This document shows positions 34,205 through 45,286 of a stretch of DNA of 64,000 nt, in pieces. A model generated the notes under the pieces. It was not told the origin of the DNA and searched no databases. It saw only the letters and a program-made list of their open reading frames with translations. Position 1 is the stretch's first letter. Every line of letters begins with the position of its first letter. Source of the DNA: Eucommia ulmoides (Eukaryota > Streptophyta > Magnoliopsida > Garryales > Eucommiaceae); assembly GCA_016647705.1 (NCBI GenBank), contig CM028327.1:11045726-11109725 (forward strand), in the 5' to 3' direction. Position numbers and translations under genes: made by a program.

Positions 34205-34618
34205 ACTTCAGGGTTTATAATAGAATTTATAATGAGATAGAGTTTACTGCCCTCTAGAAAGAAGTGTAGGCTCAAGATCAAATTCAGCTTGCCTGTTTCG
34301 GTCTTAAGCCATTACTTGTCTTCAAGTAGAGAGTAGAATGGAAGACTTGTGTTTTTCTAGGCAAGTCTTGATATATAATTTGGTGAAGAATGAGACCCCT
34401 ATTTATAGGGGTTTCTTGGATCAATTTTGGAGTCAAATACTCATTTGGTGGTGAAATTAGACACCACAAATTAGTGGTTAGGCCATTTAGGGTAGTGTTA
34501 GGTTAATGGTCAAATTAGATCATAATGGTAATTTTAATGGTAAATAGTTAACAAAATTACCCATTAAAATTATCAATTATCAGCATGTATATAGCTAGCT
34601 AGTTACATTGAAATGTTG
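34205..34618. other. Unassigned stretch with LTR-like TATA palindrome
   Basis: No coding signal. CCCCTATTTATAGGGG (34,396-34,411) is palindromic and on the minus strand reads CTATAAATAGG, as in LTR promoters. The stretch may be an LTR fragment; no partner copy is in the window. Confidence 0.3.
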
Positions 34619-35454
34619 GTGACAGAGGAGGAGGAACATAATGGTTTCTTACCACCCAACTGGACTACTTTTTCTCTTTTCATTGGTGTCCTTGTCAAAG
34701 CTTTTCTCATTATACTCGGAATTGGTTCGTCCTCATAAACTGAACGTGTCTGTGTGTAGTTTTGTGTTAACATCGTACTTAGTGATTTATGTTCTTAATT
34801 GATTTTATATTAAAGGGTTTCAAAAGTAAAAGAAAATGCAGGGGAAGAAAGAGAAACATGCGTGGGTTGTGCTAATAATGAAGAAACTAACCAGTGATCC
34901 CTTAGCTTATATGCATAGTGGGTTAGGGCAGAGAACTGGTTCCAGCGGCGACACCGCTTTGCTCGATCATGATACGGTTTCAAGACCCACCGCTTTACCA
35001 CTACTACTACCACCACCACCCACCTTGTCCAATATGCCAAATCCTCCTCTAGGTGATCATCAGTTCATTAATAATGCATCCCCATTACTTTTATTTAAGG
35101 AAAAATTACTTAATAAGCCTAAAATCAATTCCCTATTACCAATAAATGTCGATTAGTTTATAATAAACCAAAAACACTCATTCTAATTATCTCATGAGCT
35201 AATTAATCCCAAATTTAAAAAACTCCAAATGTCAAATTACCGATTTTCGCTGATTAATTTTAGGTAAAATTACCTGTCGATCCCAAATTAAGCATGAAAC
35301 TACCAATAAAACCCACATGTTTGAAAATAAACTAAATAATCCCAATCTACAATTTTTTTGAACCATCTAATCCCAAATTTTAAAAAACGCAAAAATTATA
35401 TGAAAAAATTGCCCCTGTATGATTCTCGCGTTTTATAACTTCTTTATTTCGAGG

Positions 35455-35459
35455 TTTCA
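35455..35459. repeat. Target-site duplication of element E, left (TTTCA)
   Basis: A perfect copy lies at 40,482-40,486. Confidence 0.8.
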
Positions 35460-36449
35460 TTATAGGTGAAATTTATCATTCTATTTCCAAATCGAATTTG
35501 ATAGTTTTCAAGTATTCTTGTAATATTTTAATTCGTTTTTATTTATTTTTGTTCAAAGCAGGGGTTAGGAGCGAAAATGGTCGAAAAACGAAAAAATCGG
35601 TGAAAAAACGATGAAATGTTAAAGCAGCAGTTTCACCGTTGCAGCGGTTAGCCCACCGCTGCAACGGTGAAACAACAGAGAGTTCCCTAAGTTTCAGATC
35701 GCTCATCGCTGCAGCAATTAAAGGGAAGAAAGCCTACCGATATGCCCACCGCTATAGCGGTGAAACCCACCGCTGCAACGCTCAATGGCCAGTTATCTAA
35801 GAACATTTTGGGAGTGTTTTTGGAGTGTTCTAAAAGGCTCTCAACTAACCAAAGAGGAGGAACACAATTGGAAAAGAGAAAACAAGATCAGAGTAGTTTT
35901 TACGGACGCCACCTTCGACTCTCGGGAGAGGTAATCTTGGATTCGGACTAAAGGTTTAAACGCAACGTGACGATTTAATGACTCGGGAGGGCATTAGAAA
36001 GTATGCAATCCATAAGGTTGGGGCGATACTCATGTAACCAAGTGTCGTATAAACACTCGAAAGGGACTTCGGCATATTCATTCACTTTATACTCGGGAGA
36101 AGTAGTGAGTGAGTTTTCGATACCTAGATTGTCGGATAGATTTGAATACCATTAATATAAACTAGATTGGATCAAACAGATATAAGTAAATGAAGTTAAT
36201 CTCTAGATAATATATTCACATATAATATATTTAGTATTATAGTTTAATTAATTGTTAATTTAGTATAGTATATGTTTAAAACAAAAACCCAATTTTTATC
36301 ACCTAAATAAAATGTGGTTATGATAATCGCAGTACTTAGCGACAATTTAATCCAATCAATGTGGATATGACAACCCTTCTTATTCACAATTCTATAAAAC
36401 TTGACCTGTACACTTGCGGTGAAAGTAGCGACGTAATATTCCGCTACCA
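35460..36449 (+). repeat. 5' LTR of element E
   Basis: 990 bp, matching the 3' LTR but lacking two internal segments (equivalents of about 39,470-39,535 and 39,665-39,930). Its first bases read TT rather than TG. Confidence 0.85.
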
Positions 36450-36759
36450 AGTTTTTGGGCCGTTGCCAGGGATTGGCTTTTAAATTGTTGTTGATATTGT
36501 GAGTAAGTAACTTGATTTTCATTTAGGCATTTATTTTATTTTTAATTTTTGTTTTTAGTTTTCTTTTTCTAGCAGGGTACTTGAAGATGTCTCATCAACA
36601 AGTATTGTTGCATTTATTTCAATGAAATTCTGAGCTATTTTATTGTGCTTGGGATTGATACAAGGAATTGTTGTTTTGGTTCCCAAACCATCGTTTCCCA
36701 AGGGACTGTTAACTACTGAACTTCCTCGATGGATTACTAGCTGCAACACGAAATTGGGT

Positions 36760-37540
36760 TGAAGGAGGAAACGGTATCACCTCTTTCGACTAACTAACAA
36801 CGGATGAAGCCTATCGGTTATTGGAAGACATGACGGAGTTTGATTATCAGAGTTGAAATTATTCAACAAGTGACCAAAACTTGGGGGGTAATTCCACCAT
36901 TTAGGTGCCATGGATTCACATCCCGGACCAATATGATGAGTCTTTCCCTATCCTGGAGAAAATATTCGCTGAATTTATGGGAGAGACTCAGGCTTTCTAG
37001 AGGGAGAAAAATGGTCGGCTCAACGAGCATGAGGATCGTCTTACCAATATTGAGACGACCTACGCTGAAATTAATACGACCGTAACATCTATTCAAATGC
37101 AAATTTGTCAGCTTATCTACTTTATTGAGGCTGAGTCAGAAGTGATAGCACTGAGAGACACACAAGCCACATACATCGAAAGCCACCAGGAGGAACCGAA
37201 AACAAGTGAGATGAACTTTGGTCAGTTCGAGGACGATGAAAAATCACAAGATAACACTTGTGATTATGCGCTATTTGAGATCCACCAAGTGTTGCCACCA
37301 CAGATCCAAGACGATCATATTTATGAGGATTCGATATGGCTCACTTGTCCTTTTATGCCCACCAAGAACACGAGATGGTAACTAATCGAGTTGAAAGTAC
37401 GGGCCATATATTACCACATTTTGCCAAGCTTGAGGGTGTTCTGAAACAAGACCCATATGTGGTATTTTATGACACTTACTATGGGCGAAATCCGTTCTTT
37501 GACGAGCCATTCTCTGTGTCTAGCCGAGGACATTAAACCA
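36760..37540 (+). pseudogene. Gag-like remnant of element E
   Basis: Broken frames read TTDEAYRLLEDM, then a helical segment with ERIxTLEHR-like spacing, then a Glu/Asp-rich segment (36,840-37,381). The pattern is like the C-terminal half of gag in Athila/Tat-type elements. Stops and frame changes are present. No zinc knuckle was found. Confidence 0.5.
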
Positions 37541-37639
37541 AGCGCTTCTTGGGAGGCAACCCAAGTCTCAAATAAATTAGATCCATTACCGCTGACTTTA
37601 TTCAGAGGCAAGATTGTCCTACCTCCCACGTACATGTTC

Positions 37640-39109
37640 TAAATCTCATTCGTCGGCATACTATATTTCAATTGTTGAGAACGATGATTGGGTCATTGTG
37701 GACACTGCCCGTTTTAAGCTTGAGGGTGATGTGTAGTATGCTATTATGTTTTATTGTTGTTAGTTATGTGGTTTAAATATTTTATTGTTTAACTGTATGC
37801 ATGCTTGTTTAGTTTAGTGTTAGTATGTTTATGTTTGTTGTTGTTGTGTGCTGAGTTTTGTAGTTCATCTGAGCCATTACCCGATGATGAGTCTATCCCT
37901 TAGTTTTTTATCGAGGTCAAGGGTAATGTCCATTCATGTGTGTTTTGTGTGCTTGATGTAGATCCTAACATGCACAAGCACTTAAACTCGATGTATAGCT
38001 CTCCACTTGATTTCTCGCCGATTATCCGTTAGCCAAGTTCATGACAATAAGGATTCTAGAACCTGATTGAGGGAAACTTGAGGCGAAATCCTAGGCGAGG
38101 TAGTTCGGGAGACATGATTTAGGCATTCATTTTTATCGCTTGGGCCTTTGAAGCATACCATGTAATATTATTTATCCCTCATTACCCTATCGAAGCCTGT
38201 TAGCCGTTTTAATTCTAAACACGTAACAAATGCCCTAGCCAATTGAATTTTTTCTAAACCTTTATCGCTAAACCTAAGGCACAATTTGAGTGAAATAAAA
38301 TTAGCATTTGTTTATGCTACTTGAAGTGAGCGGTTGGGTTTTAGGCAAACTATTGATTGGTTCGGTATTTGAGTACTTACTTATCATTTTTCTATCGTAT
38401 TTTCACACCCGTCAAATTGTAACAAATGAAATAAGTTTGGGGGTGTGTTTGTTGAAAAAAAAAAAGAATAAATATTTTTTTATTTTTGTTTTGTCTTGAA
38501 AAGTGAGTACTATGTTTTCAAATATAAGTTCAGAGTTGTTTCGAATTGATCTGTGTGGGGTTACGGTGTGATTAAGCCAAGCGTTGTACCTCGGGTATTG
38601 TTAAATTAATAACGTTAGCCTGTTTTTATATTTTTGATATACCCTTGGCCATTTGACAAAAATCGAACCAAGTCCTATTGATCTTTTTGAATTTTCAAGC
38701 CTACATTAGTGGAGAGTGGAACTCAGTCTGGTATATAAATTTTCTATACCTTTTTTATTTTAGTCATGAACTCTGCTAGTGGATATTCCAATCCAATCTG
38801 TGGATGGTTATATATTTGAGTTTTCGCACACACACTTGAACAAGATCTAGAATGACGCTTATTGCTATTGAATTTTGAAATTCTAGAACACCACATGGTG
38901 CGTTTTACTCTTGAAATTGATAAGATTGGGGGCTGATAAGGGAAAACTTTTTGGTTCTTAGATAAATTTCAAAACTTACACATTATTTTTTTTAGTTCGT
39001 TCGTGTTTTTTTGTTTTTAGTAATTAAATTCATTAATAGTTGTGGTAGTTTATTTTATTACGTGGGTGTTTTACTCGAGGACTATCAAAATTTCATGTTT
39101 AGGGGTATT
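37640..39109 (+). other. Non-coding 3' interior of element E
   Basis: No domain is readable. Stretches such as AAATAAGTTTGGGGGTGTG (near 38,430) and AGATTGGGGGCTGATAAGG (near 38,922) resemble purine-rich sites in Athila-like 3' regions. Confidence 0.5.
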
Positions 39110-40481
39110 TGATGGATGAAATTTATCTATCTATTTTCAAACCAAATTTGGTAGTTTTCGAGTATTCTTGTAATATTTTAATTTGTTTTTATTTGATTTT
39201 ACTTATTTTTATTCAAAGCAAGGTTTAGGAGCGAAAACGGTCAAAAAAATGAGAAAATCGATGAAAAAACAATAAAGTGTTAAAGTAGCAGTTTCACGGC
39301 TGCAGTGTTCAGCCCACCGCTACAGCAGTGAAACAACAGAGAGTTCCCTGAGTTTCTGATCGCTTACCGCTGCAGCGGTGATATTCACCACTCCAGCGGT
39401 TAAAGGGCAGAAAGCCTACTGACATGCCCACCACTGCAGCGGTGAAACCCACCGCTGCACTAGTCAATAGCTAGCTACTTTAGATATTTTCTAGATTTTT
39501 TGTTTTTGTTCCTTTTTGATTCCTGATTCATTCCCACTTATCTAAGAACATTTTGGGAGTGTTTTTGGAGTGTTTTAAATGGCTCTCAACCAACTAAAGA
39601 GGAGAAACACAATTGGAGATGAGGAAACAAGATCAGAGCAGTTTTTATAGACGCCACCTTCAGATAACGGTTATTCTCCCTTGTTTCTCTCTTTATTCTT
39701 AACTCGTTTTTTATTGTTTAAATGTGTATATATGGATTATAGTTGAATATATAGTTATGGCCAAGAGCTAAACACTAATTATATATGGGATTGATGTAGT
39801 TTACTAGTATACGTTGTTTGAGTAAATCATGTTTCGTTAACGGTTATTTATCTTTATTCGATTGTGTTTACCATTCTTTTGCCTCCAAAATATGTTTTTT
39901 ATGATATTGTGGTTGATTTGAGAATACGGGTTTTAACACTCGGGAGAGGTAACCCCGATTCACACTAGGGTTTAAACACAACGTGACGATCTAATGACCT
40001 GGGAGGGCGTTAGAAAGTATGCAATCCATGAGATTGGGGCGAGACTCATGTGACCAAGTGTTGTATAGACGCTCGAGGGGGACTTCGGATTTGACGTGAA
40101 GTCTCATATTCATTCACTTTACACTCGAGAGAGGTAGTGAGTGAGTTTTTGATACCTAGATTGTCGAATAGATTTGAATACCATTAATGTAAACTAGATT
40201 GGATCAAACACGTATAAATAAACAAAGTTAATTCCTAGATAATCTATTCACATATAATATATTTAGTATTATAGTTTGATTAATTGTTAATTTAGTATAG
40301 TATATGTTTAAAACAAAAACCCATTTTTTATCGCCTAAATAAATTTCGGTTATGATAATCACGGTACTTAGCGACAATTTAATCCAATCCCTGTGGATAT
40401 GATAACCCTTATCATTCACTATTCTATAAAACTTGACCTGTACACTTGCGGTGAAAGTAGCGACGTAATATTCCGCTACCA
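39110..40481 (+). repeat. 3' LTR of element E
   Basis: 1,372 bp, TGATGGATG to CGCTACCA, with TTTCA following. Confidence 0.85.
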
Positions 40482-40800
40482 TTTCACACAAAATCAATTT
40501 ATTCAATTCAAAATAACTTTTATTTTACATTTTTTTTAACGATATAATTATATATTTAGATTCATAAGATCTTTAAAATGATATTACATTCAATATTTTT
40601 TTGATTAGTTTTAGATTTGTGTTACATTCAATATTGCACATTCAACATGTTACTTCCAGAGTTTTCAATTTTCATATTCATGTTAGATTCAACATGTTAC
40701 CTCCAAAGTTTTCAATTTTCACATTTATGTCATAATTAACACGATCTTATGCATTATTCAACGCAATTGAATGTTACATTCAACATTCTAATCACCTTTC

Positions 40801-41095
40801 ATGTTACATTAAACATGCAAATAAGGAGTCATAATCAAATGTGACGCGGATATCCCAAATATAATTATAGACATGGATGTTATATGTAACATTGTTATCT
40901 AGATTCTTATATAGAGAAAAATAAAGAGAAGTTACATGTAACATCGTTGTTACACGAATGTTATTTTGTGCTATTATCAACAATGTTACATTCCACAAGC
41001 AAATAAGATGTCATAATCAAATGCAACGGGGATATCCCAAATACTATTCTGGGCATGAATGTTACATGTAACATTGCTATTACACCATGTTACAT
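40801..41095. repeat. Two ~180-bp direct repeats with ATGTTACATGTAACAT palindrome
   Basis: The segment at 40,801 (ATGTTACATTAAACATGCAAATAAG...) is repeated at about 40,981, including ATATCCCAAATA and a near-palindrome ATGTTA(T/C)ATGTAACAT (40,877 and 41,060). No coding content. Confidence 0.75.
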
Positions 41096-41539
41096 ATAAA
41101 ATTCACACTTATTACGATATCCAATTCAACACAGGCAATATGCGCTTTGTGTGTGGAATGTAACATTGCATATATTGTATCGTATTTTATGTAGATGTTG
41201 CATATAACATTTTATAATTCGTAGAAAACTAAAAAAAAAAAATTGGAAGTACCATGTGGAATGTAACATGAATATGAAAACTGAAAATTAATGAAAAAAT
41301 AGTGAATTTAATATCATTTTGAAGATCTTGTTTAGACGAATTTGAATATATAATTATATTTAAAAAAAATGTACAACAATAATTATTTTCATTTTAATAA
41401 ATGATTATTTATTACCTAAATTAGCTTCGCAAGATGAGGATGTATTATGTAGGTACAATAATTAGGGGCACTTTCGTTATAAAAATGTCAAAAGGACCAC
41501 TCGGTTTATGAAAAAAGTGGCGAGTGTAATCTGAAGTTT

Positions 41540-42050
41540 TCAATCGCTTTTGGGATCTCCTGGTAATTGCCCCTTCATTTTAACCCCAATTTTTCTTCAT
41601 CTCTATCGCCGAACTCCTTCCATTCTCTTAATAGTGCCAACACCTATCTCGTCGTTCAACTGCCTCTCTCTTTCATCGAACTCCCTCCCGCCATTGCTAC
41701 TGATCTCGACGTCGAAGGAGATTCAGACGTTCTCCCTATTGTCTTCGTCCATCGCCTTTATCACAGTCATCGTCTTCGAGCATTGCCCTTATCGTCTTCG
41801 AGCATCACCGTCTTCGAGTATCGTCATCTACTTAGTCTTCTTGTCATCTTCAATTCCGTTCAAGTGCAGTTCAATTCGAATTGAATCAATTTTCGATTTC
41901 AATTTCGATTCGATTCACTTCGATCGAATCTCGCTTTTCGATTCTCGTTTCTTGATTTGCCAATCGTCGATTCATTTCGCAGATCATTGATTGAGAACTA
42001 AATCAGCTCTCTTTTTTCTTTAATTCATGATTGACAATTGAGCTCCGGAT
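41540..42050 (+). other. Pyrimidine-rich, GC-richer island inside the insertion
   Basis: Two overlapping open frames (41,550-41,990 and 41,567-41,884) are Ser/Leu/Ile/Phe-rich. They contain a TCGTCTTCGAGCA-type repeat and no recognised domain. The composition looks like a plant 5' leader or first exon captured by a transposon. A real protein is unlikely; the call is tentative. Confidence 0.3.
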
Positions 42051-42329
42051 ATTCATTTTTGTTTATCGATCGATGTTTGCTTCGCTGTCGCCATCGATTG
42101 TTGATGAGGATAGCTCTTCGATTCAAATCGTGACGTCGTTTCTGTTTATCAATTATGATCATCGAGTATGAGAACAGATCATCAATTCAGATCTGTATTG
42201 TTCCTCCAGGCATGTCTTCAATCTAATTTCTCCATCGATTTTTTAAGTTTCGATTCTTCTATTCTCGATCCGTCTTCTTGATCCGATCTAATCTTGAATG
42301 TTGCATTAAACACATGAATTTGCAATGGC

Positions 42330-42680
42330 TACAATTATTAGACAATGTTACATTCAACACGCATGGATGTTTGGTTATCAGCAATTAGATGATGTTACAT
42401 TTAACAAACATGATTTTACAGTGACTGCGATTTATTAGACAATGTTACATTCAACACGCATGTTTGAGAATATTCCGAAACAACTGGGTTCAATTAGATT
42501 ACATTCAACCAGCATACTAAAAGCCGATTTTTGAAAATATTAGACAATGTAACATTCAACATGCATATTATTTTTGAATCTTGGCAAGATTAGACAAGTA
42601 TTACATTCAACACGCATATTGAAATTTGAATTTTGGCAATATTAGATAGTGTTACGTTTAACACACATATTAAAAGAGAC
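42330..42680. repeat. ~60-bp subterminal repeats (TTAGACAATGTTACATTCAACACGCAT type)
   Basis: About seven copies, near 42,338, 42,385, 42,437, 42,492, 42,540, 42,588 and 42,640, with the core GTTACATTCAACACGCAT. The same TTACATTCAAC core also occurs left of the island (40,585-40,790). Confidence 0.8.
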
Positions 42681-42999
42681 AGCACAAAAGAGATAATCAG
42701 ATGTATCGCAATATTAGATAAAATAGTACAACTGCTTGTTCCCTTGGATGTTACACTCAACATTGTTTTTGGATGTTATATGTAACATCCACGTATAATA
42801 TGACTCATACGTCTAAATAAAATATGATTAGCATATTGTAAAAAATATGACATTTTATTGATTAATATAGTGTAAAAATATTATTTTACAACTTCGGGAA
42901 CTACGGAAAAATCCGTGTATTTTGATGTTAGTATTAAAAGTTACATTATCATTTAATGAGGAGTATTTTGGTCAGAAAAACACAAAAGGAGCTGCTGGT

Positions 43000-43001
<2 letters not shown>

Positions 43002-43033
<32 letters not shown>
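43002..43033. repeat. Poly-A run near the right end of the insertion
   Basis: About 31 consecutive A. Could be a retroposon tail or simple expansion. Confidence 0.85.
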
Positions 43034-43034
<1 letters not shown>

Positions 43035-43912
43035 AATTGGGCTTGATCGGTGCATTGTAAAGCAAAAAAATGACCTCCTGATGCATGCCCCATTTTTTAA
43101 CATAGGATTAAGAAATCCTCTAATTTCTGTATATATGTTTTTGCAGTCATGCTGTCTCAAAATCCAATAGAACCCGCTAAAGCAGTGAATCCGAATGTGG
43201 CGTTTGATAAGCTAAGCAAGCTATGCGACACACTCACTGAGAAAATCAATGAGTTAAAGGTTTCATTGAAGAAAACGAAATCAAACGAAGAAGAAGAGGA
43301 AGATGAGAAGCACGTGGATCAGGGGAAAGATGAGATGTCGCTGTTGATAGCGGCGAAGAACGGGGTCGCGTTGTTACTGGCAGTTGAGCACCGGCAGACC
43401 CACGTGTTTGAGTTCCTGAAAAAAGAAAGCAAGTTCAAGGATGACCCCAGTGTCTTCGGTCATGCCGATAATCAGGATAACACGACTTGGCACCTTGCTG
43501 CGAAGTCTGCGGAGCGTCGGCCGTGGCTCATTGCCGGTGAGGCCATGCAAATGCAGTGGGAATACAAGTGGTTCAAGGTCTCTTTCTCTAATCTCTCTCT
43601 CTGTAGCGATAAAAATAAGAAATCTGTTAATTCTTCCTTTCATTTTGCTTTTTCTTTCCATGACTCTCTGGTAATCGCATAACGCAATACGTGAAGCACT
43701 CAATGCTGAATAAATTTGCCCTACACAACCGCAAGGAGAAGACCCCGAAACAGATCTTCAAGGAAACCCACGAAGAACTCGTGAAATCCGGCAATGAGTG
43801 GCTTACCAAGACCTCTGAGCCATGTTCCGTGGTGGTGGCTCTCATCGCCGGCATGGCGTTCACAACGTCAGTGACAGTTCCCGGTGGCAACAACGGGAGC
43901 ACAGGAAAATAG

Positions 43913-44786
43913 TAACCTAACCTTTTTATGGCTTACGTAATGATCAAACCTCAATCTCTTTATCAGAAGATATTGAAACCCACCTACCGCTGATTAGATA
44001 TTCCCAATAATATCTAATCTGCACACAAGTCACTAATTACACAACCCCACCTTTAAAAACTTGTCTTACCTCATGAATTAAATACCTCCAATTAGCAAAC
44101 ATTGTTTTGGGCAGTACGGTACCAATACATTTTCATCTTCGTCGCTCCCTGTATTTTCGGTGTAATAGTCAGTGTCAATTCTAGCTATATCTCTGTTACT
44201 CTCTCCAATATACATCAACTGTATGGATAAATCAATACATTCTCAATTAAGACTATGATGGTTTGCATAATGACTCCATGTCTCCTAAATAACAACTATG
44301 ATGGTTTGGGATCGAATAAGACAACTTGAAAATTTTCATGTGCAAACATGTATACTTATTGCACACGCGGTCAAATAAATCCTCAATGGTTGATGTGCTA
44401 TCAATATCAAAAATGTGTGTGGTCCCTATGTGTTTAGCCATAAGTACGTTTGTCCAATATTCCATTTCCCTAGTAAAAATAAGAAATACAACGCATTTGA
44501 TTATCAGCAATACATATAAACAAGGATACAAAATGCAATCACATATTGTGATATTTTATCAATTGTTATTGTGCATTAATATTCACCCCAATTAGACATT
44601 GTTGTTGTATAGAAAATATTTACATCATGTATCCCCCTAACAATTCCCCCATGGGCTAATGAGTTTATTGTTGTACAACAATATCAACGAAATATTGTTG
44701 TACATTAATATTTCAATAATTTGACAATTATAAGGTTGTAATTTCAAGGTTGCTCAAACATGGAAGTTTGTACAGCAAGATCAACC
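43913..44786. other. No gene seen
   Basis: AT-rich sequence following the break in the ankyrin pseudogene. Only short random frames; no domain or repeat recognised. Confidence 0.6.
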
Positions 44787-45150
44787 AATTATAAATGTAC
44801 AACAAATATTCAACCAATTATAATTGTACAACAATACTCAACCGTGGAAGGTTGTACAACAAAATTCAACATGTTCAACAGTTGCTTAAACATTGAAAGT
44901 TGTACAATAAAAAATCAACCAATTATAACTGTATAGTAATATTCAACCAATTATGATTGTACAGTAATATACACCCAATTATAACTATACAATAATATTC
45001 AACAAATTATAATTGTACAATAATATTCACCCAATTATACCTTCACATCAATATTTACCCCATTATAACAGTTCAATAAATATTTAACCAATTATAACTG
45101 TATAGTAATATTTAACCAAGTAAAGGTTGTACAACAATATTCGACCAATT
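44787..45150. repeat. ~30-bp degenerate tandem repeat (CAACCAATTATAATTGTACAA type)
   Basis: About ten units with period 29-30 bp, each with an ATTATAA(T/C)TGTACA core and an AATATTC end. Looser copies extend left to about 44,690. Non-coding. Confidence 0.8.
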
Positions 45151-45286
45151 CAAATGCTACACAAACATGGAAGCTGTACAGAATTGTTCCGAAAATTTTA
45201 TTTTTACTCTTAGATTTATGTTGTTTTTTGTCCTTTGATTTTTAGAACAAAATTACTAGTGATAAAACAAAGTTGTTCCTATTTTT

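Larger units (their letters stand above)
35460..40481 (+). mobile_element. Pol-less LTR retrotransposon E
   Basis: Two LTRs (35,460-36,449 and 39,110-40,481) end in CGCTACCA and are flanked by perfect TTTCA duplications. A primer site-like stretch (GGGCCGTTGCCAGGGATTGG from about 36,457) follows the first. Only a decayed gag-like region is present inside (about 36,760-37,540), with no protease, RT, RNase H or integrase. The interior near 38,435 has the TAAGTTTGGGGGTGTG-type stretch often seen in the 3' part of Athila/Tat-like elements. It would need enzymes from another element to move. Confidence 0.85.
35097..43075. mobile_element. Composite insertion in intron 5 of the ankyrin pseudogene
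   Basis: Intron 5 of the intact gene is 92 bp. Here homology stops at about 35,096 and resumes at about 43,075. A ~20-bp segment (ATGCAT(C/G)CCCATT...) is present on both sides, as expected for a target duplication. Inside are element E and a non-coding block with subterminal repeats. A run of about 31 A (43,002-43,033) near the right end could mean retroposition. Weakly matching inverted stretches (about 35,168-35,190 and 42,940-42,975, ACCAAAA-x-ACTC type) could instead be Mutator-like terminal repeats. The class of the outer insertion is unresolved. Confidence 0.5.
34619..43908 (+). pseudogene. Ankyrin/PGG pseudogene, paralogue of the 53-56 kb gene, split by ~8 kb
   Basis: By comparison with the intact gene, four exon remnants are present: the end of exon 4 (34,619-34,724), exon 5 (34,816-35,052), exon 6 (43,147-43,577) and the first part of exon 7 (43,688-43,908). 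Lesions seen directly: exons 1-3 absent; a TAA at 34,827-34,829 in exon 5 where the intact gene has TTA; a 24-codon in-frame deletion in exon 6 that removes most of one ankyrin repeat; the exon 7 acceptor AG changed to AA (43,686-43,687); and coding homology lost after the PGGNN motif, so the last three membrane segments are missing. Intron 5 carries about 8 kb of inserted DNA. Confidence 0.9.

Noticed and set aside
41550..41990. A possible 146-residue hydrophobic protein
   Set aside because: Low-complexity pyrimidine-rich DNA with two equally open frames and no recognised domain; kept only as a composition island.
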